Of a stretch of DNA of 64,000 bases, positions 25,652 to 34,720 are shown in pieces. Origin of the DNA: Segatella baroniae B14. GTDB lineage: Bacteria > Bacteroidota > Bacteroidia > Bacteroidales > Bacteroidaceae. How positions within the stretch are numbered: position 1 is the stretch's first letter; the number at the start of each line of letters is the position of its first letter. Under the pieces are notes generated by a model. The model saw only the letters and a program-made list of their open reading frames with translations, was not told the origin of the DNA and searched no databases. Both the position numbers and the translations under genes were made by a program. The stretch is taken from assembly GCF_022024235.1 (NCBI RefSeq), contig NZ_CP091799.1, forward strand, positions 1,616,001 to 1,680,000, in the 5' to 3' direction.

Positions 25652-26863
25652 ATGTTACAATTAGATAATTTCTACAAAGCACGATATGTGCTCAGTAAGG
25701 TATTAAGAAAAACGGAATTGGTACACGCTAGGAAAATTAATCCTAACGTGGATGTCTACCTCAAACCTGAATGCTTGCAAAAAACAGGTTCTTTCAAATT
25801 GAGAGGGGCTTATTATAAGATTTCACAACTCTCTGAAGAGGAAAAAGCAAAAGGGGTTATCGCCTGCTCTGCTGGTAATCATGCGCAAGGAGTAGCTCTT
25901 GGTGCCACAGCTATGGGAGTTAAGAGTTTAATTTGCTTGCCAGAAGGTGCTCCTATTAGTAAAGTTGAAGCTACCAAAAAGCTGGGAGCTGAAGTATGCC
26001 TCGTTCCTGGCGTGTATGATGACGCTTATGCACGTGCATTACAATTGAAAGATGAAAAAGGATATACCTTTGTACATCCATTTGACGATGAAAATGTCAT
26101 AGCTGGACAAGGCACCATTGGACTGGAACTGTTGGACCAGCTTCCAGATGTCGAGGCGGTGGTAGTGCCAGTTGGAGGCGGTGGTCTCATCAGTGGCGTG
26201 GCTTTTGCCATCAAGAATCTGAATCCTAATATCAAAGTGTATGGCGTACAGGCTGCCGGTGCTCCAAGCATGGTGAACAGTATTCGTGACCATAAGATAG
26301 AAAGTCTGCCTTCTGTATCAACTATCGCTGACGGCATAGCTGTAAAAGAGCCCGGTAAACTGACTTTTGAAACATGTTCACAATATGTAGATGATATTGT
26401 AACCGTTACAGAAGATGAAATCTGTGCAGCTATTCTACAACTTATCGAAAGCGAGAAAATGGTAGCTGAAGGTGCTGGTGCTACAAGTGTTGCAGCAGTG
26501 ATGTTTAATAAACTGCCTGTAAAGGGCAAGAAGACGGTCTGCATAGTCAGTGGTGGAAATATCGATGTAACTATTCTGAATCGAGTCATTGATCGTGGTT
26601 TGGCTAAAACAGGACGACTCTACACGTTAGACTTGGAATTGGATGATAAACCAGGAGAACTTTTGGAAGTATGTCGGGTTATAGCAAATCTAGGAGCTAA
26701 TGTTATCGGCGTACATCACGATCGCTCTTCCAATCGAAAGAATGTCAATGCTTGTATTCTGAGAATTTCTATGGAAACTAAAAACGAAGAACACATAGCT
26801 GCTATTCGACAGGCCTTAATCGATAAGAAATTCACAATTCTAGATACCAATCTAAATGGATAA
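25652..26863 (+). CDS. ilvA: Threonine ammonia-lyase (threonine dehydratase)
   Basis: 403 residues. It deaminates threonine to 2-oxobutanoate through 2-aminocrotonate, using PLP. The Schiff-base lysine is K49 in TGSFKLRGAY, the phosphate-binding loop is VPVGGGGLISGV, and CSAGNHAQGVALGA is the substrate loop. One ACT-like domain follows (about 325-403, LDDKPGELLEVCRVIANLGAN). This single-ACT form is nearer the shorter IlvA/TdcB variants than the two-ACT E. coli IlvA. It is followed 29 bp later by ridA, which destroys the reactive enamine it releases. It serves either isoleucine synthesis or threonine catabolism. Confidence 0.93.
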   Translation: MLQLDNFYKARYVLSKVLRKTELVHARKINPNVDVYLKPECLQKTGSFKLRGAYYKISQLSEEEKAKGVIACSAGNHAQGVALGATAMGVKSLICLPEGAPISKVEATKKLGAEVCLVPGVYDDAYARALQLKDEKGYTFVHPFDDENVIAGQGTIGLELLDQLPDVEAVVVPVGGGGLISGVAFAIKNLNPNIKVYGVQAAGAPSMVNSIRDHKIESLPSVSTIADGIAVKEPGKLTFETCSQYVDDIVTVTEDEICAAILQLIESEKMVAEGAGATSVAAVMFNKLPVKGKKTVCIVSGGNIDVTILNRVIDRGLAKTGRLYTLDLELDDKPGELLEVCRVIANLGANVIGVHHDRSSNRKNVNACILRISMETKNEEHIAAIRQALIDKKFTILDTNLNG

Positions 26864-26892
26864 AAAAAATATAGAATTAAAAATCAAAAATT

Positions 26893-27267
26893 ATGAAAGC
26901 TATTCACACCAACAATGCTCCTGCTGCTATCGGCCCATATAGCCAGGCTATTGAAGTTAACGGATTTGTTTTTGCTTCTGGTCAAATTCCAATCAATCCT
27001 GCTACGGGAAACTTCGTAGAAGGAGGTATTACGGAACAGACCACGCAGGCTATCACTAATGCACAAAATATTCTGAAAGAAGCAGGCACAGACCTAAGTC
27101 ATGTTATCAAGACGACTGTTTATTTGGCTGATATGAGCGATTTTGCTGCTATGAATGAGGTTTATGCCAAGTTTTTTACAGAGCCTTATCCTGCAAGAAG
27201 TGCTGTAGCTGTAAAAGAATTACCAAAAGGTGCACTCGTAGAAGTTGAGGTTTTGGCCGCCAAATAA
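26893..27267 (+). CDS. ridA: RidA enamine/imine deaminase
   Basis: 124 residues, full length for RidA. The signature block is ARSAVAVKELPKGALVEVE, with the substrate-binding Arg in PARSAV and the conserved Glu near the C-terminus. The N-terminal block IGPYSQAIEVNGFVFASGQI is canonical. It hydrolyses 2-aminoacrylate and 2-aminocrotonate, the enamines formed by IlvA, protecting PLP enzymes. Position directly after ilvA supports this substrate. Confidence 0.95.
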   Translation: MKAIHTNNAPAAIGPYSQAIEVNGFVFASGQIPINPATGNFVEGGITEQTTQAITNAQNILKEAGTDLSHVIKTTVYLADMSDFAAMNEVYAKFFTEPYPARSAVAVKELPKGALVEVEVLAAK

Positions 27268-27299
27268 AAAAGGTCAAAAATCTTACATAAAAAAGAAAT

Positions 27300-27326
27300 G
27301 GAATCGCTCTTTGGTAGAGTGATTCC
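27300..27326 (+). terminator. Terminator of ilvA-ridA
   Basis: Stem GGAATCGCTC/GAGTGATTCC (one G-T pair), 7-nt loop, then TTTTTCT. Confidence 0.8.
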
Positions 27327-27371
27327 TTTTTCTAAGTTATATTAGTAGGACAAACGGAGTTTGCCCACATA

Positions 27372-28109
27372 CTAAAATTTGTAATAATAGCTTACACCAA
27401 ATACATTATTATCTGATTCTTCATCGGAACCATAGGTGCGCTGAAAACGATAGTACGTTCCAACTTCATGATGCTTGGTTATATCCCAATCTACACCTAA
27501 CGTATATCTCATTTTCTCTATATTCCATGCATTATACATCTCTGCACTAACATAAGGATAAAGATTGATATTCGTCTTATATTTGAGTTGTAAACGGCTT
27601 CGTAACTGATTTTTACCTTTTCCACTATAAGTTTTGGCCTTACCATCGTAATCTTCATCATCAAAATCGTAGCGTTGTGCTATCGTCTTCTCTGGACGAT
27701 AAGTGTACTGCCAACGCTCACGAAGAGCTAAATTCCACTTGCCAAAATTGAGATTACCTGTAACATCAAAGTGAAGACGATGACGGAGTCCCCAATAATT
27801 GGCATATTTATTGAGATCACCATTAGTCTTATAAGTGTATTTTTCGTTATGATCATAGAGCAATTCGTATCCTGCTCCAAATTTCAGTCGCTTGGTAGCT
27901 TTATATTCTCCATTTACACCGAAACTCCAGCGGTCTATGGTACTGGTATTGTCACGAGTTCTCATCTCTGTCTCTACACCTACACTCCACTTCTTATTGA
28001 GTTTTTTCTCAGCACCAATAGACGTCCAGATACCAAAATCACTGCTCTGCTTTTGAGCAAAACTAACGACCGGCAATAAGACCATCAATAGACACAATTT
28101 CTTTTTCAT
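27372..28109 (-). CDS. DUF2490-type outer-membrane beta-barrel protein
   Basis: 245 residues with a signal peptide (1-18, VVSFAQ). The mature part alternates polar and aromatic residues in amphipathic strands (WSVGVETEMR, WNLALRERWQYTYRPE, NVFGVSYYYKF) and ends in aromatic Phe, the mark of an outer-membrane barrel. It resembles DUF2490, whose role is unknown. It is the third gene of the VTC-DUF4956-DUF2490 operon, 7 bp after the DUF4956 gene, which suggests it exports or anchors the product of that system. Confidence 0.85.
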   Translation of the reverse strand: MKKKLCLLMVLLPVVSFAQKQSSDFGIWTSIGAEKKLNKKWSVGVETEMRTRDNTSTIDRWSFGVNGEYKATKRLKFGAGYELLYDHNEKYTYKTNGDLNKYANYWGLRHRLHFDVTGNLNFGKWNLALRERWQYTYRPEKTIAQRYDFDDEDYDGKAKTYSGKGKNQLRSRLQLKYKTNINLYPYVSAEMYNAWNIEKMRYTLGVDWDITKHHEVGTYYRFQRTYGSDEESDNNVFGVSYYYKF

Positions 28110-28116
28110 ATGTAAA

Positions 28117-28791
28117 TCAGTTATTACTGAAATTGGTTAAATCATTATTTTTTAGCTTCAATGTATTATTGAGCGTTTCATCACTTCTGTCACCCTGATA
28201 ATATACCTTAAGCATTACCATATCTCGGAGAAAATCTACACTACCAACATCGATACGGACAATATCCAAACCCAATCGTTTCTGAAGATCATCCTTTAAC
28301 TCCTGACGATGTTCTGGCTGAATCAATTCGATACGATCATACTGTATCAGTTTGGTAGGCACCTGCTTTAGTCGCTTCTCACAAACCCAAATGCATAAGA
28401 TAACGATGACATTGGTAACAAGCAGTTCTACTATCGAAACAGAATTAGCAATAGCATTCACTACTGATAGTGCGATAATAACAAACATATACGTCATTTC
28501 GCGTACTGGCATTGCATCTGTTCGATATCGCATAATACTAAAAATACCAAAGAGCCCTATTCCTATACCAATACTTGTTTTGGCTTTCAAATCTTCAAGT
28601 ACGAAGATCATGAAAAAAACCAAAAAGAATATAGCAACACTCATCAGCACAAATGAGAAATAATAATCTCGCCGCTGACTCTTCTTATAATAGAGACGAT
28701 CAACTATAAAACAAGTTACAAATAATAATATAATAAAGCGTATCAGCATGGCAGGAAATTGTCCTGAAAATGTATTTTCTAAGAAATTCAT
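28117..28791 (-). CDS. DUF4956 membrane protein
   Basis: 224 residues with about four membrane helices (about 13-30, 42-66, 70-80, 98-135) and a cytoplasmic C-terminal half. SIGIGIGLFGIFSIMRYRTDAMPVREM is split by the conserved IRYRT-like signature of DUF4956. The soluble tail (about 140-224) looks ferredoxin-like. DUF4956 proteins are recurrently encoded next to VTC-domain proteins, as here (30 bp downstream). It may form the membrane channel that moves the polyphosphate chain made by the VTC protein; this is inferred by analogy with the yeast VTC complex. Confidence 0.87.
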   Translation of the reverse strand: MNFLENTFSGQFPAMLIRFIILLFVTCFIVDRLYYKKSQRRDYYFSFVLMSVAIFFLVFFMIFVLEDLKAKTSIGIGIGLFGIFSIMRYRTDAMPVREMTYMFVIIALSVVNAIANSVSIVELLVTNVIVILCIWVCEKRLKQVPTKLIQYDRIELIQPEHRQELKDDLQKRLGLDIVRIDVGSVDFLRDMVMLKVYYQGDRSDETLNNTLKLKNNDLTNFSNN

Positions 28792-28821
28792 ATTATATAG
28801 TTTTAGATTAATATTAAAGAT

Positions 28822-29619
28822 TTAAAGTAACTGCGCACCAATGAGTTTTTCTATTTGATGAATACGGGGCTTCAGTCGATTATGCTTCAAGTTAGAATTG
28901 GTCAATGCCTGTCCCATGGTATATTTACTAAATCCTATCGGCATAATACGTAATTCGCGAAGCAAAGGTATAATAGGAGACGGTATCAGGCCATCACGTT
29001 TTAATTCGATGATAACTAACTGATCTAATGACTTCTCCTCATCTGTTTCCAAATTATGAAGATATAAATTAGTATCTATGGTTAAGCGCTCTGTCATATT
29101 CCGATTGACAAGGGTAACACGTTCAAACCGATTTTCCAATTTCTCGGTTAAACTATCCAAATCATATAAAAGCGTATGTTCTAAAAAGTCATTTTCAGCA
29201 ACAGCATTAGGATTATTCTTTGTACCAAAACGAAGTTGATAATTAGGATGTAAAGGATCGAACTGAACAATAGGGATACGCTTTTTTTTCGTTCTGCCAT
29301 GATTGTTTTTGGTCTTTACTTCTAGAAAATTTAAATGAGAATCCACATAACTACGTATACGCAATTTCTGACGATTCTGATGACCGTTCTGATGGCGCAT
29401 ATACATATCATTAGTAGGAGTATCAAAATACGTGGAATAATAGTGGGCAATACGCTGACCATTTATTTCCTGAACACGATAATCATGTTCTGCCATCGAT
29501 AGCAGTTTACGAAGCTGATTCAACGATGTAACAAATTTTGTATCCGTCCTATTGAGCAGCTTTACACCACTCATTTCATCAAGGCTAATTGATTGGAAAT
29601 TTTGCAATATACTTTTCAT
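28822..29619 (-). CDS. VTC-domain polyphosphate polymerase-like protein
   Basis: 265 residues covering one VTC tunnel domain. Basic and acidic residues expected inside the tunnel are visible: NRTDTKFV (24-30 region), YFDTP, QKLRIRSYV, FLEVKTKN with a KKKR cluster, and VIIELKRDG near 215. The catalytic domain of yeast Vtc4, which makes polyphosphate from ATP, has the same arrangement. No membrane helix or SPX domain is present. It is the first gene of the operon with DUF4956 and DUF2490 and has its own full promoter. Polymerase activity and product are inferred. Confidence 0.87.
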   Translation of the reverse strand: MKSILQNFQSISLDEMSGVKLLNRTDTKFVTSLNQLRKLLSMAEHDYRVQEINGQRIAHYYSTYFDTPTNDMYMRHQNGHQNRQKLRIRSYVDSHLNFLEVKTKNNHGRTKKKRIPIVQFDPLHPNYQLRFGTKNNPNAVAENDFLEHTLLYDLDSLTEKLENRFERVTLVNRNMTERLTIDTNLYLHNLETDEEKSLDQLVIIELKRDGLIPSPIIPLLRELRIMPIGFSKYTMGQALTNSNLKHNRLKPRIHQIEKLIGAQLL

Positions 29620-29648
29620 AGAGTTAAAACAGTCCTTTTACGATATTG

Positions 29649-29678
29649 CAAAAATATATATATGGGGACTACATACAA
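29649..29678 (-). promoter_or_regulatory. Promoter of the VTC-DUF4956-DUF2490 operon
   Basis: TTG (29676-29678), a 19-bp spacer and TATTTTTG (29649-29656). Confidence 0.65.
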
Positions 29679-29681
29679 AAA

Positions 29682-29725
29682 AAAGTCAGTGAAACGCTGA
29701 AAATTATCAACATATCACTGACTTT
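29682..29725 (-). terminator. Terminator of asd
   Basis: Perfect 11-bp stem AAAGTCAGTGA/TCACTGACTTT with a 22-nt loop, then T8 on the minus strand. It lies directly before the promoter of the next operon. Confidence 0.75.
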
Positions 29726-29745
29726 AGAGAAAAAAAAGTTTATCT

Positions 29746-30759
29746 TTATTTTACATTACCCACTTTGATAAGGTACTCTGCAATCTGAACAGCATTCAAA
29801 GCTGCACCCTTACGAATCTGGTCACCAGTCAACCAAAGTGTGTTGCCATTGTCATCTGCCAAATCCTTACGTACACGACCTACATATACATCATCCTTAC
29901 CAGCACTTTCAAGAGGCATAGGGTAAACATAGTTCTGAGGATCGTCAACAAGAGTTACACCAGGAGCAGCTTCGAGAGCCTTACGAATATCAGCTACAGA
30001 CACAGGCTTTTCCGTTTCGAACCAAACACTCTCAGAGTGAGAACGAAGTGAAGATACACGAACACAAGTGGCAGAAGTACGAACATCACTGTGCATAATC
30101 TTTCGAGTTTCGTTAAACATCTTCATCTCTTCCTTGGTATAGTCGGTTTCAGTCATCTTATCAATCTGAGGAATAACATTGTATGCCAACTGATGAGGGA
30201 ACTTCTTGATGGTCTTAGCCTCACCTGTCTCAATAATTTCCTTGTACTGCTGCTGCAATTCTGCCATAGCAACGGCACCAGCACCAGAAGCACTCTGATA
30301 AGAAGATACGTGGATTTTCTTAATATGACTCAGTTTCTCGATAGGATTGAGCACAACTACCATCATGATGGTAGTACAGTTAGGATTAGCAATAATACCA
30401 CGTGGACGAACAAGTGCATCCTCTGGATTAATCTCTGGCACAACCAAAGGTACATCCTTATCCATACGGAACTGACTTGAATTGTCGATCATGACAGCAC
30501 CATACTTGGTAATGGTCTCAGCAAATTCTTCTGAAGTGCCACCACCAGCAGATGTGAACGCAATGTCGACATCTTTGAAGTCATCGTTATGCTGCAAAAG
30601 TTTAACCTCATATTCTTTACCTTTGAATGTGTATTTTCGGCCAGCACTACGCTCTGAACCAAACAACACCAAATCATCCAATGGGAAATTTCTTTCAGCT
30701 AGAATACGCAGGAATTCCTGTCCTACAGCACCACTTGCTCCAACAATTGCTACTTTCAT
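29746..30759 (-). CDS. asd: Aspartate-semialdehyde dehydrogenase
   Basis: 337 residues from ATG 30759 ([20 protein letters not shown]). The upstream in-frame ATG at 30822 lies inside the -7 box and is rejected. The NADP-binding motif is GASGAVG (7-13), the catalytic Cys128 is in NPNCTTIMM, and [14 protein letters not shown] is the conserved substrate loop. It reduces aspartyl phosphate to aspartate semialdehyde, the branch point to lysine/diaminopimelate, threonine and methionine. Monocistronic with full promoter and terminator. Confidence 0.95.
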   Translation of the reverse strand: MKVAIVGASGAVGQEFLRILAERNFPLDDLVLFGSERSAGRKYTFKGKEYEVKLLQHNDDFKDVDIAFTSAGGGTSEEFAETITKYGAVMIDNSSQFRMDKDVPLVVPEINPEDALVRPRGIIANPNCTTIMMVVVLNPIEKLSHIKKIHVSSYQSASGAGAVAMAELQQQYKEIIETGEAKTIKKFPHQLAYNVIPQIDKMTETDYTKEEMKMFNETRKIMHSDVRTSATCVRVSSLRSHSESVWFETEKPVSVADIRKALEAAPGVTLVDDPQNYVYPMPLESAGKDDVYVGRVRKDLADDNGNTLWLTGDQIRKGAALNAVQIAEYLIKVGNVK

Positions 30760-30819
30760 AATCGTCTTTATTAAGTTGTTAACTAATAATTTGTTTGCTA
30801 AAACATATTTTTTCGTGTG

Positions 30820-30851
30820 CAAAAGTACAATATTTATAGCAATAAAAACAA
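30820..30851 (-). promoter_or_regulatory. Promoter of asd
   Basis: TTG (30849-30851), a 21-bp spacer and TACTTTTG (30820-30827). Expected start near 30813; the leader is about 55 nt. Confidence 0.65.
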
Positions 30852-30921
30852 TAAATTCACACTTTTTTCTAATTATAGTTTACAATTTGTATTATAATTC
30901 AAAAAAAAGACAATACCCAAG

Positions 30922-30950
30922 TTGCGTATCTTATCTTTTTCGTATCTTTG
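30922..30950 (+). promoter_or_regulatory. Promoter of the antiporter-LolD-CvfB operon
   Basis: TTG (30922-30924) and TATCTTTG (30943-30950) with an 18-bp spacer, slightly short. The TTG at 30948 is part of this box and is not a start codon. Confidence 0.5.
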
Positions 30951-30971
30951 CAAACAAAACAAGACTATAAT

Positions 30972-33101
30972 ATGTTGGATTTTACCCATCTCTTTCCGAT
31001 TACGAATCCTACACTGATTTTCTTTGCAGTGATGAGTATCATTCTCTTCTCTCCTATTATTATGGGTAAGTTGAGAATACCTCACCTTATCGGAATGGTA
31101 TTGGCTGGTGTTCTCCTTGGTGAATATGGATTTGATATTTTGGTTAGAGACCAATCTTTTGAGCTTTTCGGTAAAGTTGGTCTCTACTATATCATGTTTC
31201 TTGCTTCTCTAGAAATGGATATAGAATCGCTCAGAAGAAATAAGAAAAGGGCATTAGCTTTTGCTGCTCTTACTTTCTGTATTCCATTCGGATTATCGTA
31301 TATAGTAGGTGCTGATTTACTTGGATATACTACTGCTGGAGCTGTTTTGCTGGGATGCATCATGTCCTCTAATACTCTGGTGAGTTATCCCATCGTTCTA
31401 AGATATGGGCTTCAACGCAAACCAAGCGTAACACTGAGTGTAGCATCGAGTATGATTTCTCTGATGCTCTCCCTGATTATTTTAGCGGCTATCGTTGCTT
31501 CTTTCAGTAATGATTCTGGTCCTGCCTTTTGGACTCTGTTCACATTGAAGTTTGTTTTATATTGTGTGTCTATGGTGTATATTGTACCAAGATTGACACG
31601 ATGGTTTCTGAGAAGATATAGCGATGCTGTCATGCAGTTTGCCTTTGTTATGGCTATATTGTTTATGTGCGCAGCTTTATCTGAAGTTGTTGGAGTGGAA
31701 GGCATTTTTGGTGCCTTTTTGGCTGGTTTAATCCTCAACCGATATATTCCACACGTATCACCCCTGATGAACCGTATAGAATTTATTGGTAATGCATTGT
31801 TTATTCCTTATTTCCTCATCGGTGTGGGCATGCTTATCAATGCACGGTTGCTTTTCCAAGGTGGATATATTCTTTGGGTGATCTTCTGCATCACATTCTT
31901 TGGAACACTCGGTAAAGCTCTAGCTTCATATATTGCAGCTTTCATCTGCAAACTTCCACTAAGTTCTGGACATATGATGTTTGGTCTTACGTCTGCACAC
32001 GCTGCTGGTGCTATTGCTATGGTTATGGTTGGTATGAAACTACAGCTCGCACCAGGAATATACCTCGTAAACGAAAATATGCTGAACGGTGTTGTCATCA
32101 TGATTCTGATAACCTGTATCATATCTTCTATCATAACAGACCGAGCTGCACAACAAATCGTTCTTCGCGATAAAGAACTGCCAGATGAGAATAAGAATGC
32201 AGATGATGAAAAGATACTTATACCCGTTAAATATCCAGAATATGCTAACAATCTGATTCATCTAGGTATGCTCATGAGAAATACTAAACTGAACCGCGGC
32301 TTAATCGGTATGACTGTGGTCTATGACGATGCCAACATGAGACGCAACCAAGAACAAGGACAGCATTTGCTGGAACAAATTACACGGCTTGCAGCTGCTG
32401 CAGATGTTAAAATGCAAACACAAGTACGTATAGCTGCTAATATCGCTAATGGTATAAAACATGCTTTCAATGAATATCAGGCCAGTGAAATTATTATTGG
32501 CATGCACAGTCATATGAATACTTCTCCTAGATTTTGGGGAGAATTTCACCAGAGTCTCTTCAATGGCTTAAACCGACAAATTATCATGGCAAGAATTCTA
32601 CAGCCTCTGAATACGATAAGACGAATTCAGGTGGCCGTACCATCGAGAGCACAATATGAACATGGTTTCTACCGATGGATAGAAAGACTGGTTAGAATGT
32701 CTAGTAGCTTGGATTGCAGAATACAATTTCATGGAAGACCCGACACACTGTCGCTTATCAATGAGTATGTGCAAAATAAGCACACAAATATCCGAGCTGA
32801 CTATACACAAATGGAACATTGGAACGAATTGCCCAAACTAGCTGGAACAATTCATGAAGATCATCTATTTGTTGTTATTACAGCTAGAAAAGGTACTATC
32901 TCTTATAAGAAAGCACAAGATAGACTTCCTGAAGAAATTACAAAATTCTTCTCCGGTACTAACTTGATGATTATATTCCCAGATCAGTACGAAGTAGGAG
33001 CAGAGGAAATGACTTTTGCTACACCACAACACCAAGAAGAAAACAGTGCTTACGAAATACTGCGTAAGTGGCTTTATAAAAAAAACATTTTAAAACATTA
33101 A
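30972..33101 (+). CDS. Cation:proton antiporter with C-terminal stress-protein-like domain
   Basis: 709 residues from ATG 30972. The N-terminal ~400 residues carry about 12-13 membrane helices of the Na+/H+ exchanger (CPA2/KefB-like) family; [28 protein letters not shown] and [19 protein letters not shown] are its typical blocks. The cytoplasmic tail (about 405-709) has a universal-stress-protein-like arrangement ([29 protein letters not shown]) that may bind nucleotide and gate transport. It probably balances pH, Na+ or K+. First gene of a three-gene operon with an ABC ATPase (7 bp downstream). Confidence 0.88.
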   Translation: MLDFTHLFPITNPTLIFFAVMSIILFSPIIMGKLRIPHLIGMVLAGVLLGEYGFDILVRDQSFELFGKVGLYYIMFLASLEMDIESLRRNKKRALAFAALTFCIPFGLSYIVGADLLGYTTAGAVLLGCIMSSNTLVSYPIVLRYGLQRKPSVTLSVASSMISLMLSLIILAAIVASFSNDSGPAFWTLFTLKFVLYCVSMVYIVPRLTRWFLRRYSDAVMQFAFVMAILFMCAALSEVVGVEGIFGAFLAGLILNRYIPHVSPLMNRIEFIGNALFIPYFLIGVGMLINARLLFQGGYILWVIFCITFFGTLGKALASYIAAFICKLPLSSGHMMFGLTSAHAAGAIAMVMVGMKLQLAPGIYLVNENMLNGVVIMILITCIISSIITDRAAQQIVLRDKELPDENKNADDEKILIPVKYPEYANNLIHLGMLMRNTKLNRGLIGMTVVYDDANMRRNQEQGQHLLEQITRLAAAADVKMQTQVRIAANIANGIKHAFNEYQASEIIIGMHSHMNTSPRFWGEFHQSLFNGLNRQIIMARILQPLNTIRRIQVAVPSRAQYEHGFYRWIERLVRMSSSLDCRIQFHGRPDTLSLINEYVQNKHTNIRADYTQMEHWNELPKLAGTIHEDHLFVVITARKGTISYKKAQDRLPEEITKFFSGTNLMIIFPDQYEVGAEEMTFATPQHQEENSAYEILRKWLYKKNILKH

Positions 33102-33108
33102 AATTAAT

Positions 33109-33837
33109 ATGATAGATATAAAAGGAGTTACCAAAAAGTTTGGTTCCCTACAAGTACTAAAAGGTATTGACCTTCACATTAATAAAGGTGAGGTTGTCAG
33201 TATTGTTGGTCCTTCTGGAGCAGGTAAAACTACTTTGCTGCAGATTATTGGTACACTAGATAAACCCGATAGTGGGGAGATTATCATTGATGATATCAAT
33301 GTAGGAACTCTTTCAACCAATAAATTGAGTGATTTCCGTAACAAACATCTCGGTTTTGTATTCCAATTTCATCAGCTCCTGCCTGAATTTACGGCCTTGG
33401 AAAATATTATGATTCCCGCTTATATCGCAGGTGCCAGCAAAAAGGATGCTAAAAAAAGAGCTGAAGAATTACTCGACTTTATGGGATTGGCTGATCGTTC
33501 TAGCCATAAACCTGCAGAACTTTCTGGTGGAGAAAAACAACGTATTGCTGTAGCACGAGCTCTCGTTAACCAGCCAGCTGTTATCTTGGCTGACGAACCA
33601 TCAGGAAGTTTGGATACCAAAAATAAAGAGGAACTCCATCAACTTTTTTTTGATCTGAGAGATAAGTTCGGTCAGACTTTTGTAATCGTTACACACGACG
33701 AAGGGTTAGCTAAGTTAACTGACCGTACGATCCACTTGAAAGATGGACAGATTATAGCAACAGATACTGCCACCACTGTAACCAGAGACGGATCTGAAAA
33801 TATCTTTTCTGGCAAAATAACAGATGAAACCATTTAA
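33109..33837 (+). CDS. LolD-like ABC transporter ATP-binding protein
   Basis: 242 residues. Walker A is GPSGAGKTT, the signature [15 protein letters not shown], Walker [13 protein letters not shown], and the switch His is in [25 protein letters not shown] is the Q-loop block of the LolD/MacB family. It probably powers lipoprotein release from the inner membrane or a related MacB-type permease, but no LolC/E-like permease gene is adjacent, so the assignment is only at family level. Tightly packed between the antiporter and CvfB-like genes. Confidence 0.87.
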   Translation: MIDIKGVTKKFGSLQVLKGIDLHINKGEVVSIVGPSGAGKTTLLQIIGTLDKPDSGEIIIDDINVGTLSTNKLSDFRNKHLGFVFQFHQLLPEFTALENIMIPAYIAGASKKDAKKRAEELLDFMGLADRSSHKPAELSGGEKQRIAVARALVNQPAVILADEPSGSLDTKNKEELHQLFFDLRDKFGQTFVIVTHDEGLAKLTDRTIHLKDGQIIATDTATTVTRDGSENIFSGKITDETI

Positions 33838-33847
33838 AATAAACATT

Positions 33848-34720
33848 ATGGAGAAAATAAAATTAGGTGACTATAATACGTTGAAGATGGTAAAACTTGC
33901 TCAACGTACAGAAAAAGATGGTACAATAGAAACTTTTGGAATCTTTCTTGACGGTGGTGAAGAAGGAGAAATCCTCATGCCGCAGAAATATGTTCCTGCT
34001 AATGTAAAGATTGGAGATGATGTTACAGCTTTTATCTATCTAGATCAGGATGAACGTCTGATTGCAACAACAGAAGAGCCTATCGCTAAAATTGATGAAT
34101 TCGCCTTCCTTGAAGTTAGCTGGATTAACAAATTTGGAGCCTTTCTCAACTGGGGACTAATGAAAGATGTTTTCTGTCCTTTTAGAGAAATGAAAAAGAA
34201 AATGGAAATCGGTGAAAGCTATATCGTACATATTCATATCGACGAAGAAAGTTATCGTATTGTTGCCTCTGCCAAAATAGAGAAATATTTCGATACCAAA
34301 CCTGCCCACTATAAACATGGACAAAAAGTTGATCTTATTGTTTGGCAAAAAACAGACCTCGGTTTTAAAGTGATTATCGACAATCGCTACCAGGGACTTA
34401 TCTATCAAGATCAGATATTCCAGTATGTTCATACTGGTGATAAACTTGTAGGTTATATCGACCAAGTTAGACCTGATGGAAAAATTGATGTTACTCTACA
34501 ACAAACTGGCGTAAGAGGTACTCAAAATTTCTCAGAAGAATTACTACAATATCTCAAGGAACACGACGGAGAATGCGACTTAGGCGACAAGAGTGAAGCT
34601 GATGACATCTATGAACGCTTCCATGTGAGCAAAAAGGTTTATAAAAGGGCCGTAGGAGATCTGTACAAGAAAAGACTCATTACCGTTAATCCAAGGAGTA
34701 TCAAACTGGTTGTCGAATAA
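33848..34720 (+). CDS. CvfB-like S1-type RNA-binding protein
   Basis: 290 residues from ATG 33848. An in-frame ATG at 33824 lies inside the upstream gene and is less likely. Several S1-like OB folds occur in series (LGDYNTLKMVKLAQ; FAFLEVSWINKFGAFLNWGL; GFKVIIDNRYQGLIYQDQIF; KLVGYIDQVRPDGKIDVTLQ), followed by a C-terminal winged helix (YERFHVSKKVYKRAVGDLYK). This is the CvfB/YitL layout; the Staphylococcus member affects virulence gene expression via RNA. Its 3' end overlaps the convergent MATE gene by 20 bp. Confidence 0.9.
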   Translation: MEKIKLGDYNTLKMVKLAQRTEKDGTIETFGIFLDGGEEGEILMPQKYVPANVKIGDDVTAFIYLDQDERLIATTEEPIAKIDEFAFLEVSWINKFGAFLNWGLMKDVFCPFREMKKKMEIGESYIVHIHIDEESYRIVASAKIEKYFDTKPAHYKHGQKVDLIVWQKTDLGFKVIIDNRYQGLIYQDQIFQYVHTGDKLVGYIDQVRPDGKIDVTLQQTGVRGTQNFSEELLQYLKEHDGECDLGDKSEADDIYERFHVSKKVYKRAVGDLYKKRLITVNPRSIKLVVE

